In this document: one piece after another, positions 7,869-16,548 of the stretch | Layout: every line of letters begins with the position of its first letter | Position numbering within the stretch: the stretch's first letter is position 1 | Assembly (NCBI GenBank): GCA_933822405.4 | Contig: CAKOGP040001635.1 | Span: 1-25,543 of the forward strand | Length of the DNA stretch: 25,543 nucleotides | Reading direction: 5' to 3' | DNA from: Cylindrotheca closterium | Taxonomy: Eukaryota; Bacillariophyta; Bacillariophyceae; Bacillariales; Bacillariaceae | Position numbers and translations under genes: made by a program | Notes under the pieces: generated by a model | What the model was told of the DNA's origin: nothing | The model's database searches: none | What the model saw: only the letters and a program-made list of their open reading frames with translations

Positions 7869-10800
7869 ATGTCCGAAGAGAAGGAAAACAACAAAGAAGA
7901 GCATCGTATCAAACGCGAGGCCAAACGAAGTCGTGGGACTTCAACTGGAAGCTCGTCAAGATCCTTGCGAATCAGCGGACATTCTCGGTCCTCCTCTGGC
8001 CGTGGTTCCCGTCGGCGCACTCGACCTACAACCAAAAGCTCTTCGTCAAGATCCTTGCATACCAGCGGACATTCTCGTTCCCCCTCTAAGCATGGTCTCC
8101 GTCGGGGCATTCGGTCAAGCGAGGACCTTCGTGCCAAGGACAGAGCTCGACGATCAAGACCTGCCAAAGCCAAACCAGGTGCACGCGCTGCTCGAGACAG
8201 GGATTCTCTTTCCCCTCATCGACAGCGTTCTCGTCAGCGTTCTCCTAGGGCCAATCGATCAGACGACAATCGCCGTGCTGGTCTTTCCTCCTCTCGTCAC
8301 GGTTCTCATCGGAGCCTTCGATCAGAGGAGGATCGTCTTGCCAAGCGCCAAGCCCGGGCCGCTGGCTCAGACGCTGCCAAGCCAGGCGCTCATACTGCGT
8401 CCAACGCTGATGAAAGCAGTCTAGCTAGACGAAAGAATCGAGCTGATCGTCCTCCTAAGACCAATCGATCAGGTGAGGATCGTCTTGCCAAGGACCGAGC
8501 TCGAAGCGCTAGGTCTCACACTTCCAACCCAGGTGCTCACACTAGTTCCAACGGAGACGAAAGCAGGTCAGCTAGACGAAAAATTCGAGCCAATCGCGAC
8601 CGAGACGCCAAAGTACGGGCCAAGAATAGCGCTACTAAGTCTAGTGGAAACGGTGTTGGTAGTGACGGCGTGGTAGATGAAGTCGAGCGAGACGCTGTGG
8701 GAGATGAGCAGGCAGTTGATGGTGCTGTCGAGTTGAAGGCCATGGCTATCGAAGATCTCGAGAATGAACAGCTCAAGGAACAACAGGCTCAAATCGAAGC
8801 GCTCAAGCAACAAATGCAAAACATGGCGCAACCAAATCATGGTTCGGATCCTGACACAGAAGACGACACTGATATCGACGGAACGAATGAACCTCATGGG
8901 CAGCATCCCAAAAAGCGTCGGAAATGTATTGTTGGTATCCTTCTAGTCCTTCTTACAATCGGTGGAGGAGTCGCTGGATACATCCTGGGGAATCCGAAGA
9001 AGAAGTCTCCCACGAAAGCTCTACAACTTGATGTAGAGCCGACGACCCCTCCAACTACGGCAGGTGGCACTACTACTGCTATACAATTACCCAGTACTTC
9101 GCCTTCCAACAGTCCCACCGAGTTGCAAATCTACACGCCACCAAGTAAAGAAGATTGCGAGGCCATTGCATCTGGCTCGACATTGTCCGACCAAACCACT
9201 TTGACCTCCAGAGAGTTTGTCATTGAGTTTGATGCAACCTTGAACTCTCAAATGGCAGAGGAAGATTGGGTAGGACCTCTCAAGGAACAGCTTCAGTCGA
9301 TTTTTCTTCCCGTCGTGGCCGGTTGCTCGACTCGTCGTTGGCTTCGTGAAACGAAGAGCAAGCAACACAGACAACTGCAATTGTTGCCAGACTTTGCTAT
9401 TGCAAACGGCAAAATTAGAGACGCCATTGTAACGGAAGGGGGCTGCGAGGACGAGTCTGCTGCCGCGCTCTGTCATCGCGTGAGCGTCTTGATGGATCTT
9501 TCACTTCGCGACGAAGATACGAAGCTCACTTTTGTTGAAGCTTATTTGATTACCACTCTTCGTGCTTCGCCTGACAACGTTTTGGGCCTAGGAACTCTAT
9601 TGTCCAATCTTGTGGTCGTTCGAGCTGCTCCCACCTCGCCAACAGACGAACCAAGCATCAGCCCGAGCTTTACTCCATCTACTGTTCAGCCTACCGCCCA
9701 GCCTACCGATGTACCATCACCCAAACCATCATTTGCCCCAGTTGTTGGTCCCACTACTCTTGAGCCAACAAAGTCCCCGACCAAAGCACCAACAAAGGCT
9801 CCGGTCGCGGCTCCAATTTTGTCAACCGAGAACCCAACCGCAAGCCCAACGAAGGCACCAGTCGTTGTCCCTACGTTGGCTCCAGTGGTCGGCCCAACGC
9901 CACCACCAACACAAGCACCTACAAAGGGTCCATCGGCTGCTCCATCGTCGGCCCCATCGGCGGCTCCATCGGTGGCTCCATCAAAGGTCCCCACAAAGCG
10001 TCCAACTGCAAACCCAACTTCCACCCCGACCAGGAGTCCAACGGCAAGCCCAACTTCCGGCCCAACAAGTAGTCCATCAAAGGCTCCCACAAAGGCCCCA
10101 ACTCAAAGCCCAACTTCCGGCCCCACCAGTAGTCCAACTTCTTTTGACGTTCGCCCAATATTGATGGATATGTACGACGGTTTGAATACACAATTTGCAT
10201 CCTCTTCGAATGGTTGGGAAGGGACCGGGGATGAGTGTTTATGGAGTGGTGTTGGTTGTGATTCTTCAGGAAACGTCGTATCAATAACTCTTGAAAATAA
10301 AGGTTTGGATGGTACCATTTCCTCGAGGATTGGAGAATTGTCAACACTCACAAATTTGGTTCTGGCGACTAATTCGTTGGTTGGCACTATCCCAACAGAG
10401 ATTGGGCTTTGTACTAAGCTCAGATTTTTGACCGTCAGAGAAAACCCAAATCTTGGAGGCTCAATACCAACAGAGATCGGTCTCTTGACAGCGTTAGAGT
10501 TGGTGAATTTCTGTGAGATCAATTGGAAACGTTTTTGCTTGTATCCCAACAGAGCATCAAATCTCACATTTCTTTCTCCATCGATCTGGCCGTAGACGAT
10601 GATAACTTGACTGGGAACATTCCAACAGAGATTGCTGGTATGAAGGAACTTAGAATGTTGATCCTAGGTACGAGTGATTATTGTGTTGTTGTGGTAAAAT
10701 ACTCGTTTCGGCTATTTGCCTCGCCTTACGCTGCTGTTGTCTTGGTTGGAATCGTAGCCATCAATAATTTGAGCGGCACTGTACCATCAGAGATTGGTCT

Positions 10801-11737
10801 ATTGACTGGGATTACTCATTTGGATATAGCCGTACCGTATGGCACGAACCCTGCTCTTAGTGGCCCATTGCCAATAGAGCTTTATCGTTTGACAGGACTG
10901 CAGTCTTTAATTTTTTACGGCAATAGTTTGAGTGGAAGTTTGGCAACAGAGGTTGGTCGTTTGACGGATCTCGCGTACTTCAACCTGGGTAAGCCGTACT
11001 GGTATATGGATTCGACGTAGCCCCACGGGTGTTGAACATCATCATCTCATGCCTTTTCTTTGAATTCTGCTTGCTCACTGAAGGCCATACTCATCTTGGT
11101 TCCACAATTCCATCCGAGATTGGTAATTTGGCAGCTGTAGAAATGATCAACTTTGGTAAGAGGTCAGAGGAGAATGGTATCGTTGGTTTTTGAGACAACA
11201 GCTTTTGGCTCATGCGAAAAACTCTGCCTTACAGAAAGAAACAATTTCATTGGGTCGCTTCCCTCAGAGATCGGAAATTTGTCAGCGCTTAAACTGCTGT
11301 GGTTGTATGGTTAGTGAGAAGAAATACTTGGGATTGAGCTTTTTGGAAATGTCTCATGCTTCTTTTCGTGCGTCACAGCTATGGACGGTCCTCTCACTGG
11401 TAAAATTCCGTCTGAGATTATCAACTTGACAGCATTGACAGACTTGAGGCTGAGTAAGTCAATTCGAACAATGGCTGCCTTGATGTTTTGTTTGATATCT
11501 CACAATCGATGTTGCTTTTCTTCTTGGCGCTAGGCTCTAATCAACTGACCGGGAATGTCCCTCAGTTGAAAGCGAGTGGAGCTTTCGAAGTCTGTGATTT
11601 GCGTAAGTTCTGCAAGTACCGTATGCACAAGGACCTCTATAGCATATTCTCACAAGTATTGCAATGGTTTTGCACCGCCAGGCAACAACGCTTTAGGAGA
11701 CAAATCAGTTGGTGTTCAAGCTGGCTGCTGGGTTTAG
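7869..11737 (+). CDS. Gene B: single-pass membrane protein with PT stalk and plant-type LRR ectodomain, eight exons
   Basis: The first in-frame ATG is at 7869 (MSEEKENN). I predict exons 7869-10512, 10596-10667, 10758-10988, 11084-11155, 11235-11309, 11379-11453, 11534-11602 and 11682-11737: 3294 nt, 1097 residues plus TAG. Every intron starts GT, ends AG and is phase 1. In order: basic RS-rich repeats (1-285), coiled coil (about 291-320), acidic stretch, KKRRK and membrane helix (about 353-375), conserved ectodomain (about 427-588), PT stalk (590-757), an LRR cap with CLWSGVGC (about 759-810), then roughly ten LRRs of the plant-like LSGTIPTEIG type. Topology is predicted type II, with the LRRs outside. 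A surface receptor or adhesin role is inferred. Without splicing, the frame stops at 10593-10595, which is the first acceptor site, so an intron-blind reading would wrongly call it truncated. Confidence 0.82.
8182..9319 (+). repeat. 5' block of duplication, matches 1-1138
   Basis: This is the gene B copy of the block described at 1-1138. Downstream of 9319 gene B shares diagnostic bases with gene C instead of A, for example at 9320, 9337, 9431, 9590-9596 and 9620-9650. Confidence 0.9.
10513..11681 (+). other. LRR exon-module array with seven phase-1 introns
   Basis: Introns are predicted at 10513-10595, 10668-10757, 10989-11083, 11156-11234, 11310-11378, 11454-11533 and 11603-11681 (69-95 bp). 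Each splits the codon right after the LxxLxL strand of an LRR. The internal exons are 72, 231, 72, 75, 75 and 69 nt, all multiples of three, so each is one repeat of 23-25 residues except the 231-nt exon, which holds three. Because every internal exon is symmetrical (1-1), repeats could be skipped, gained or lost without a frameshift. Confidence 0.82.
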
Positions 11738-11911
11738 CATGTAGTTGAACCAATGCTTCATCGCTTTCAACACGTGGTTGCAGCGATTACTGTAGCGACT
11801 GCCGTCCATCCAGACCATGTGTGGTTTCCATTCTGGGATCAATCAATCAACCATTCGAGCATATTAAAATTTGGCAATCCCATAAGATTCATTGATTGAT
11901 AAAATGATACT

Positions 11912-12616
11912 CTAGCCACGATTACTCCCGATAAGTGTCTTGTTGGTTTGATTCTGCACAACTTCTTTCCAATGAGGATTCGATAAGAATTGTATCATGG
12001 TATTCTTCACCACATCGTTCAAAGCAGGTTGCGCCATGGGAATGGAATTCACAGTGGCATTCAAAATAGGCTCCCTCAAAGCACCATTGGGCAAACCCAC
12101 CACAATGGGCAAGAGAGCATTGTGAACCAAGGGAGATGGTAAAAAGGAAGCACCCAGTGGAATGGTCTGTTGGCTGGCTAGTGATGTGGGATCGTAGTGA
12201 GCTTTCAGAGGGTTTGGTGGGGGTTTGTTCCTGCGAAAGGGAAGACTGTTTTCCCCATCGTCATCGTACGATTCGGATCTTCGCTGCAGTTGCTGCTGGC
12301 GTTGTTCTTGTTGTGCTGCTTGTTTGTCTGCGGCATATTTGGTTCCCATGAAGTACTGATCTCGTTGGTATTGAAGTGATTGCAACGTGGAATTGTAAAA
12401 GGGCAATTTTCGGACGTCTTCTGCTTCCTTGGGCAATTGATCTCGGACTTGTTCTACCAAAGGATCAGTCTTCGGCTCAACTGTTTCCACCAATCGTTTG
12501 GCGACTGCATCGAGCAGCCTGTTTCTAGCTCGTGCGTACAAGATGCTTTCCGGGCTGACAGCTGTAGTAGTGTTGTCGTCTTTCTCAGAAACATCCATAT
12601 TGCGCTTATCCGGCAT
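11912..12616 (-). CDS. Gene D2: unknown 234-aa protein, copy of D1
   Basis: The product is the same as D1 except at residue 4 (MPDKRNMDV here, MPDPRNMDV in D1). I chose the ATG at 12616 because the MPD start is the limit of similarity to D1; the open frame runs further up to 12685 through unrelated sequence. It converges with gene B, with 174 bases between the stop codons. The function is not recognised. Retention of an intact frame in both copies suggests either function or very recent duplication; with no silent differences visible, the sequence cannot tell these apart. Confidence 0.7.
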   Translation of the reverse strand: MPDKRNMDVSEKDDNTTTAVSPESILYARARNRLLDAVAKRLVETVEPKTDPLVEQVRDQLPKEAEDVRKLPFYNSTLQSLQYQRDQYFMGTKYAADKQAAQQEQRQQQLQRRSESYDDDGENSLPFRRNKPPPNPLKAHYDPTSLASQQTIPLGASFLPSPLVHNALLPIVVGLPNGALREPILNATVNSIPMAQPALNDVVKNTMIQFLSNPHWKEVVQNQTNKTLIGSNRG

Positions 12617-13089
12617 CATAGGTTTGTAATGAACTTTTCTTTGGACGACTGCAATATGGATTTTTAAAATGTTGTGTTCATTCAAACAAAAGATGATGAT
12701 TCAAATAGTCAGCCTTTTTTTCTTCTCCAACGAATGCAAATGCCCCCTTCCCCATGCCTCCAAAGGTGCGAAATAAGACGAGAAGAACACCTCAAAGTTT
12801 TCGTACCGGTATACGAGTAGTCTAAATTTATCAGCATACCCGCACTTGGCATTGAAAATATATATCCCCCTACTGTACAGTACACAAGAGTTGTTGATTG
12901 CGCTGATTCCACTGCTAGGAAGCAATATTTAGTCGTTAAGTTCATGTAGCTATCAACATAAATTCTCCTCATGCATGAAGTTGCGTCGCGCATCGTGAAA
13001 AAGGTCCAAAATGTCCCAGTGATTTTATGAAAACAGTAAAAGTAAATATATTAATGTGCGAAATGGTGTCACCACTGCCTACTACCCTC
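12617..13089. other. Intergenic region between D2 and E
   Basis: I see no supported gene. The last 120 bases (about 12970-13089) are the 3' flank of gene E and have a diverged match at 24414-24561 downstream of gene C. Confidence 0.5.
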
Positions 13090-13941
13090 TTAATGACGTC
13101 GGCGTCGTTTCGCTTTCCTCGTTGCTCGTTCTTCTTCAAATGCTTGTATAGCACCTCTGGTGCAATAGTCTTCCGGCTCCCAGAGAGGTTTCCATTGGCA
13201 TTTGTATAATACAGTTTCGCCATCCTGCGCCTTTCTCGTTTCGAGGACCTTGACTCCAAAGCCTTTTTGCTTGAGCGCAAAATACATTTCTTCCGTCTCC
13301 CAAGTGTCTTTCCATTTACAAAGGTAATACGCACTTTGTCCTCTTGGTTTCTTTCGTTTCACAAGCTTTTCCACAAACCATTCCTTGACCTCCAAAATCT
13401 CGTCCAAGGTCTTCATTTCCCCATTGTACTGAAATAACGACGGTGATGACTGGGAATCATCACCGTCACACGTCGGCGGCGAAGAAGAACTTCTGGCTTT
13501 GGCTCTTCTACCACCAGTAGCACGCCGTTTCCTTTCTCTTTTTCCGGAAGGGATAGAAGCCATATTGGCAGGATTTTCCTCGTCGTTATGGTCGCCCAAT
13601 GATGCTGATGCTGATGATGCTGATGACGATGATTCCTTGCTGGATGCAGTACGCTTTCGTTTATTGACAGCAGCTTCTTTTTCAGAGTTCGTTGGCAATC
13701 TTCTTGCCTTCTTTCCTGCAACATTACTACTACTAGCACTAGTACTAATACTCCAATTGTTATAATCGAATTCTCGAGTGGGTGACGGTGATCTTGGTTG
13801 TGTCATGATGGAGCAGGCGTCATCTTCGTCGTCCGAGTCATAATCATCATCATAGGAGATTGTACTATTAGTATTCGTTCGAGAAACACCTAATGCGGCT
13901 GTGCCCTCAAAGGATGGAATTGGTAGCCCTGCAACATTCAT
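13090..13941 (-). CDS. Gene E: protein with two tandem chromo-like domains
   Basis: The protein has 283 residues, from ATG at 13941 to TAA at 13090-13092. Residues 1-180 are low-complexity and probably disordered: acidic SDDEDD, Ser-rich tracts and KRERKRRATGGRR-type basic patches that could be nuclear localisation signals. The C-terminal third holds two chromo-like units: WFVEKLVKRK with YYLCKWKDTWE, and VKVLETRK with YKCQWKPLWEPED. Chromodomains bind methylated histone tails through an aromatic cage. In the first unit the cage positions read W, W and T, so methyl-lysine binding is doubtful. A chromatin role is inferred; origin from a retroelement chromodomain is an alternative. The last codons (KAKRRRRH) survive in a remnant at 24562-24594. 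Confidence 0.72.
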   Translation of the reverse strand: MNVAGLPIPSFEGTAALGVSRTNTNSTISYDDDYDSDDEDDACSIMTQPRSPSPTREFDYNNWSISTSASSSNVAGKKARRLPTNSEKEAAVNKRKRTASSKESSSSASSASASLGDHNDEENPANMASIPSGKRERKRRATGGRRAKARSSSSPPTCDGDDSQSSPSLFQYNGEMKTLDEILEVKEWFVEKLVKRKKPRGQSAYYLCKWKDTWETEEMYFALKQKGFGVKVLETRKAQDGETVLYKCQWKPLWEPEDYCTRGAIQAFEEERATRKAKRRRRH

Positions 13942-13974
13942 TAGTAGTTGAGAGTAGCAGTTATGGCAATTGAT

Positions 13975-14000
13975 TCAGAATCAGAATCAGAATCAGAATC
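13975..14000 (-). repeat. TCAGAA hexanucleotide microsatellite
   Basis: Four perfect TCAGAA units lie about 35 bases upstream of the ATG of gene E, in its probable 5' leader (reading TTCTGA on the transcribed strand). Nothing further is implied. Confidence 0.7.
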
Positions 14001-14168
14001 TGTAGGTATAGACGGCAACAGACGAGTGCCTCCTACTCTGGTAAACAGTCGGGAGTTCGGTCTTCTAACGTACCGGTAGACGAACGAATGAATCATTGGA
14101 TTCCTTTCATCATACTGACGACGGTCGAACGACCGTCTCAACGTCATTGCTGCTCCGCAACACCAAGT

Positions 14169-14346
14169 TATCGAACTTGTGTGCGAGTACAGGTACATCA
14201 AGAAATACGTTTATTTCTTTCTTTGCGTGGTCTTCTGGAACCGCACGCTTCGCGCGCAATCCAGAAGACCAGCTTCACACCACAACCCACCAGAGAAAGA
14301 ATCCCTCACGGAAGAAACCAGGCGGTAGGCGCCAGTTGGCTATATT
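14169..14346 (-). repeat. Hairpin-repeat element, copy 2 (minus orientation)
   Basis: On the minus strand the order matches copy 1: ATAGCCAACTGGCGCC, the same 22-nt core (14293-14272), a perfect 12-bp stem (14228-14239 with 14260-14271), an apex GCGCGCGAAGCG, AAAGAAAGAAATAA, and CACACAAGTTCGATA at the end. The stem bases differ from copy 1, but pairing is kept on both sides. The 85-base insert with extra hairpins in copy 1 is absent here. It sits between the divergent genes E and F. Confidence 0.78.
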
Positions 14347-14572
14347 CTTCTTCAGTGACAGGCATGCGATAGATATGATACCGGTACGATTGAATAGACG
14401 ATATTCATACTGAATGAGTAGATATAGTATGCTTTGATGGACGTCATGATGTTGAATGACTCATCTGACTTCAAATCATCATCGTCCGATATCTTTTGAA
14501 TATGCGGGCGCGTTATAATATGTGCGTTTTGCAACAGTAACGATCTTCAGAGACAACTGCTTTTGTCTTTTG

Positions 14573-14620
14573 ACAACAAAAGCAACAACAACAACAACAA
14601 CAACAAAAACAACAACAAAG
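14573..14620 (+). repeat. (CAA)n-rich leader of gene F
   Basis: A run dominated by CAA triplets (one block of seven, another of three to four, joined by A-rich bases) ends four bases before the ATG at 14625. It is therefore in the predicted 5' leader. Unstructured CAA leaders are known to favour translation initiation in other eukaryotic systems; relevance here is inference. Confidence 0.65.
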
Positions 14621-14624
14621 AAGC

Positions 14625-16283
14625 ATGCAAGACGACAGCGATCGGAATGTTTATCACTTTCGAGGTGCAAAAGACGAGACTGTTCCCTCCATGGTACAAA
14701 CCGTAGTGGTGGACCAAAGTGTCACCGAGTTGCCGGACGCTTTTGGCAATCGATTGCATCGCAGAGTCAAAGAATTGATTCTGAAAGGAGTAAAGGTCAT
14801 CGGAAAAGATGCTTTTCGCAAGTGTGGTTTGCAACAAATCACAATTTATACTGCGAATACTCAAGCCATCTCTACCAGAGCCTTTGAAATGGCCACCTGC
14901 TTGGAGAATGTTGACTTTGTCTCACCATCACCATCCAATAATGAGCATGCGTCATTATCGTCATCGGAAGGAAAAGATCTGACAGTGATTGAAGAGGAAG
15001 CCTTTGTGGATTGTTCCTCCTTGCAACGAATTAAGATCCCATCCACTGTCAAGATGATGGGCAAGCATGTCTTTGCGGATTGCTCTTCCCTGGTGGAAGC
15101 AAATCTATCAAAACCTTGTATGAAAATGATAGCACCTTGTACTTTTGAATCCTGCCGGTCCTTGCAAGCCATAAGTCTACCTGGGACTCTGGAGTGCATT
15201 GGTCACTTGGCGTTTCGGGATTGCTGCTCACTGGTGACGGTGGAGATTCCAGCTGCTGTGGAATCCTTGGTCATTCAAGAGCGGGCCTTTTCGAATTGTC
15301 AAAGGCTTATGAATCTGACACTTCCAGCGAACTATTCGTCGGATGAAACTTCCTTTGAAGGATGCAAACTGCTCGAGGAAAGCTTTGGCAAGGACGAGGC
15401 TGAGTTCCTGGAGGATCTTGACGATGAAACAGATAGTACTGTCGAAAGTTCTTTGGGTTGCCGCATTGCCGCAGGCTTGAGTAACCGTTTTCGGTTGCAC
15501 CCTATTCACAAGCTATGTTATCATTCCTCCACTACTACAGTGGAGGAATTTCGTCGTGCAGTCCAAAACCAACACCAAGATCCAGCGCCTAACAACAAAA
15601 ACACTGGTGATAATATTTGCACCATGAAGATGACTCCATTTCATATCCTTTGTTCCTCCGTCGAGCCCCGCCAAGATCTGTTTGAGATCCTATTGTTGTT
15701 GAAAGAAGAAGAAGACAAGAGTAATAACAAGTGCCACCCCTCCTGGCAACAAGTTCTAAGACAAAAAGACGCAAATGACAAGCAAGCCATGGACTACTTG
15801 ATTACCAACTGGACGCCCAAGACCGCAGCATTGCTCGAAATGACCGCCCGGCGATGGATGCTGGATCCATCTTTCCTGAAGAATCAGCAGCATCCCTGGG
15901 ATAGTACTCCTGATCCTAGATCCAGCAGGAGGTTGGGCATGGAGCGCAGAGTGAATGCCGTAATGAATGTCAGAAACACCAAAGAAACCAGATCCTTTTT
16001 GTGGAACAAGGCATCTGACATGTTCGAGGTGTACACAAAACTGGAATCCATTTCGATTTTGGAATTGGCCTTGTGGCACAAACAAATCAAGAGTGGTGGC
16101 ATGATGAATGTCAATCGCACCAAGAAAATAAGTCTGGATCGGGACCAGTGCCTTAGTCAATGTGGATCGGGTGTAGTGCTCCCTACTATTGGTGCTTTCT
16201 TGGGTTTGGAACTACTAGTAGTGGCACATTCGAATCCTGCTTCTAGGAACGACGATCGGCTTTGGAGACATCTACAAGTATGA
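14625..16283 (+). CDS. Gene F: BspA-type leucine-rich repeat protein with degenerate ankyrin-like C-terminus
   Basis: The protein has 552 residues and no introns; the first ATG is at 14625. Residues about 20-250 form LRR_5/BspA repeats, with the signature I-xxxAFxxCxxL repeating (VIGKDAFRKCGL, VIEEEAFVDCSSLQRIKIP, MMGKHVFADCSSL, CIGHLAFRDCCSL). An acidic linker follows (EAEFLEDLDDETDS). Residues about 290-420 carry phrases such as RLHPIHKLCYHS and MTPFHILCSS with LFEILL, a degenerate ankyrin-like pattern typical of a large diatom family. No signal peptide is obvious, so a cytoplasmic protein-interaction role is inferred. It is divergent from gene E. A 5'-truncated, nearly identical copy of the last 40% is at 24593-25331. 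Confidence 0.82.
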   Translation: MQDDSDRNVYHFRGAKDETVPSMVQTVVVDQSVTELPDAFGNRLHRRVKELILKGVKVIGKDAFRKCGLQQITIYTANTQAISTRAFEMATCLENVDFVSPSPSNNEHASLSSSEGKDLTVIEEEAFVDCSSLQRIKIPSTVKMMGKHVFADCSSLVEANLSKPCMKMIAPCTFESCRSLQAISLPGTLECIGHLAFRDCCSLVTVEIPAAVESLVIQERAFSNCQRLMNLTLPANYSSDETSFEGCKLLEESFGKDEAEFLEDLDDETDSTVESSLGCRIAAGLSNRFRLHPIHKLCYHSSTTTVEEFRRAVQNQHQDPAPNNKNTGDNICTMKMTPFHILCSSVEPRQDLFEILLLLKEEEDKSNNKCHPSWQQVLRQKDANDKQAMDYLITNWTPKTAALLEMTARRWMLDPSFLKNQQHPWDSTPDPRSSRRLGMERRVNAVMNVRNTKETRSFLWNKASDMFEVYTKLESISILELALWHKQIKSGGMMNVNRTKKISLDRDQCLSQCGSGVVLPTIGAFLGLELLVVAHSNPASRNDDRLWRHLQV

Positions 16284-16422
16284 GCGCAGTTGCTTGGATC
16301 GAGGAAAGGCACCTCTCCTACTCCCAAAACCTAATCTGAATTCCTAGAGTAGCAACAAGTATATTTTTTTAAATATTAATAACGACTATTTCATTCATAT
16401 CCGAGTCGAATTTGTCAGAAAA

Positions 16423-16430
16423 TATATAAA
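16423..16430 (+). promoter_or_regulatory. Possible TATA box of gene G
   Basis: TATATAAA lies about 120 bases upstream of the ATG at 16549, a spacing similar to the TATA box of gene B. It is followed 29 bases later by the long palindrome at 16459-16482, which would then lie at or just after the transcription start. Confidence 0.45.
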
Positions 16431-16458
16431 ATGTCACATTATTCTTTCATTTCATAAA

Positions 16459-16482
16459 ATACCGGTACACGTGTACCGGTAT
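16459..16482. promoter_or_regulatory. 24-bp perfect palindrome centred on CACGTG, upstream of gene G
   Basis: The left half is ATACCGGTACAC and the right half its exact complement; a further partial ACCGGTAC follows. The first 19 bases recur exactly at 20717-20735. The G-box/E-box core CACGTG could bind a bZIP or bHLH factor as a dimer. In RNA it would fold into a strong hairpin. Function is inference. Confidence 0.6.
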
Positions 16483-16548
16483 ACCGGTACACATACGCGA
16501 AACATCTAAAATCACAATCAAACGAACCGAAACTCCGTTGTTACCGTA

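Noticed and set aside
7869..8440. A second nuclear SR splicing-factor gene encoded by the RS-rich region alone
   Set aside because: No RNA-recognition domain is present, and the frame runs on into a membrane helix in all three paralogues.
10593..10595. In-frame TAG suggesting gene B is a truncated pseudogene
   Set aside because: The TAG is the AG acceptor end of a good 83-bp intron. Splicing restores a perfect LRR, and six more introns of the same phase follow.
10523..11748. Separate short genes downstream of the first exon of gene B
   Set aside because: These frames read through introns; LRR content is continuous only when the predicted introns are removed.
14320..14345. A tRNA-like internal promoter (A-box) in the hairpin repeat, which would make it a tRNA-derived SINE
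   Set aside because: GGCGCCAGTTGG is only superficially like an A-box (wrong spacing) and no convincing B-box was found.
14572..14670. Poly-V/F minus-strand frames opposite the CAA leader
   Set aside because: They are low-complexity antisense of the CAA run.
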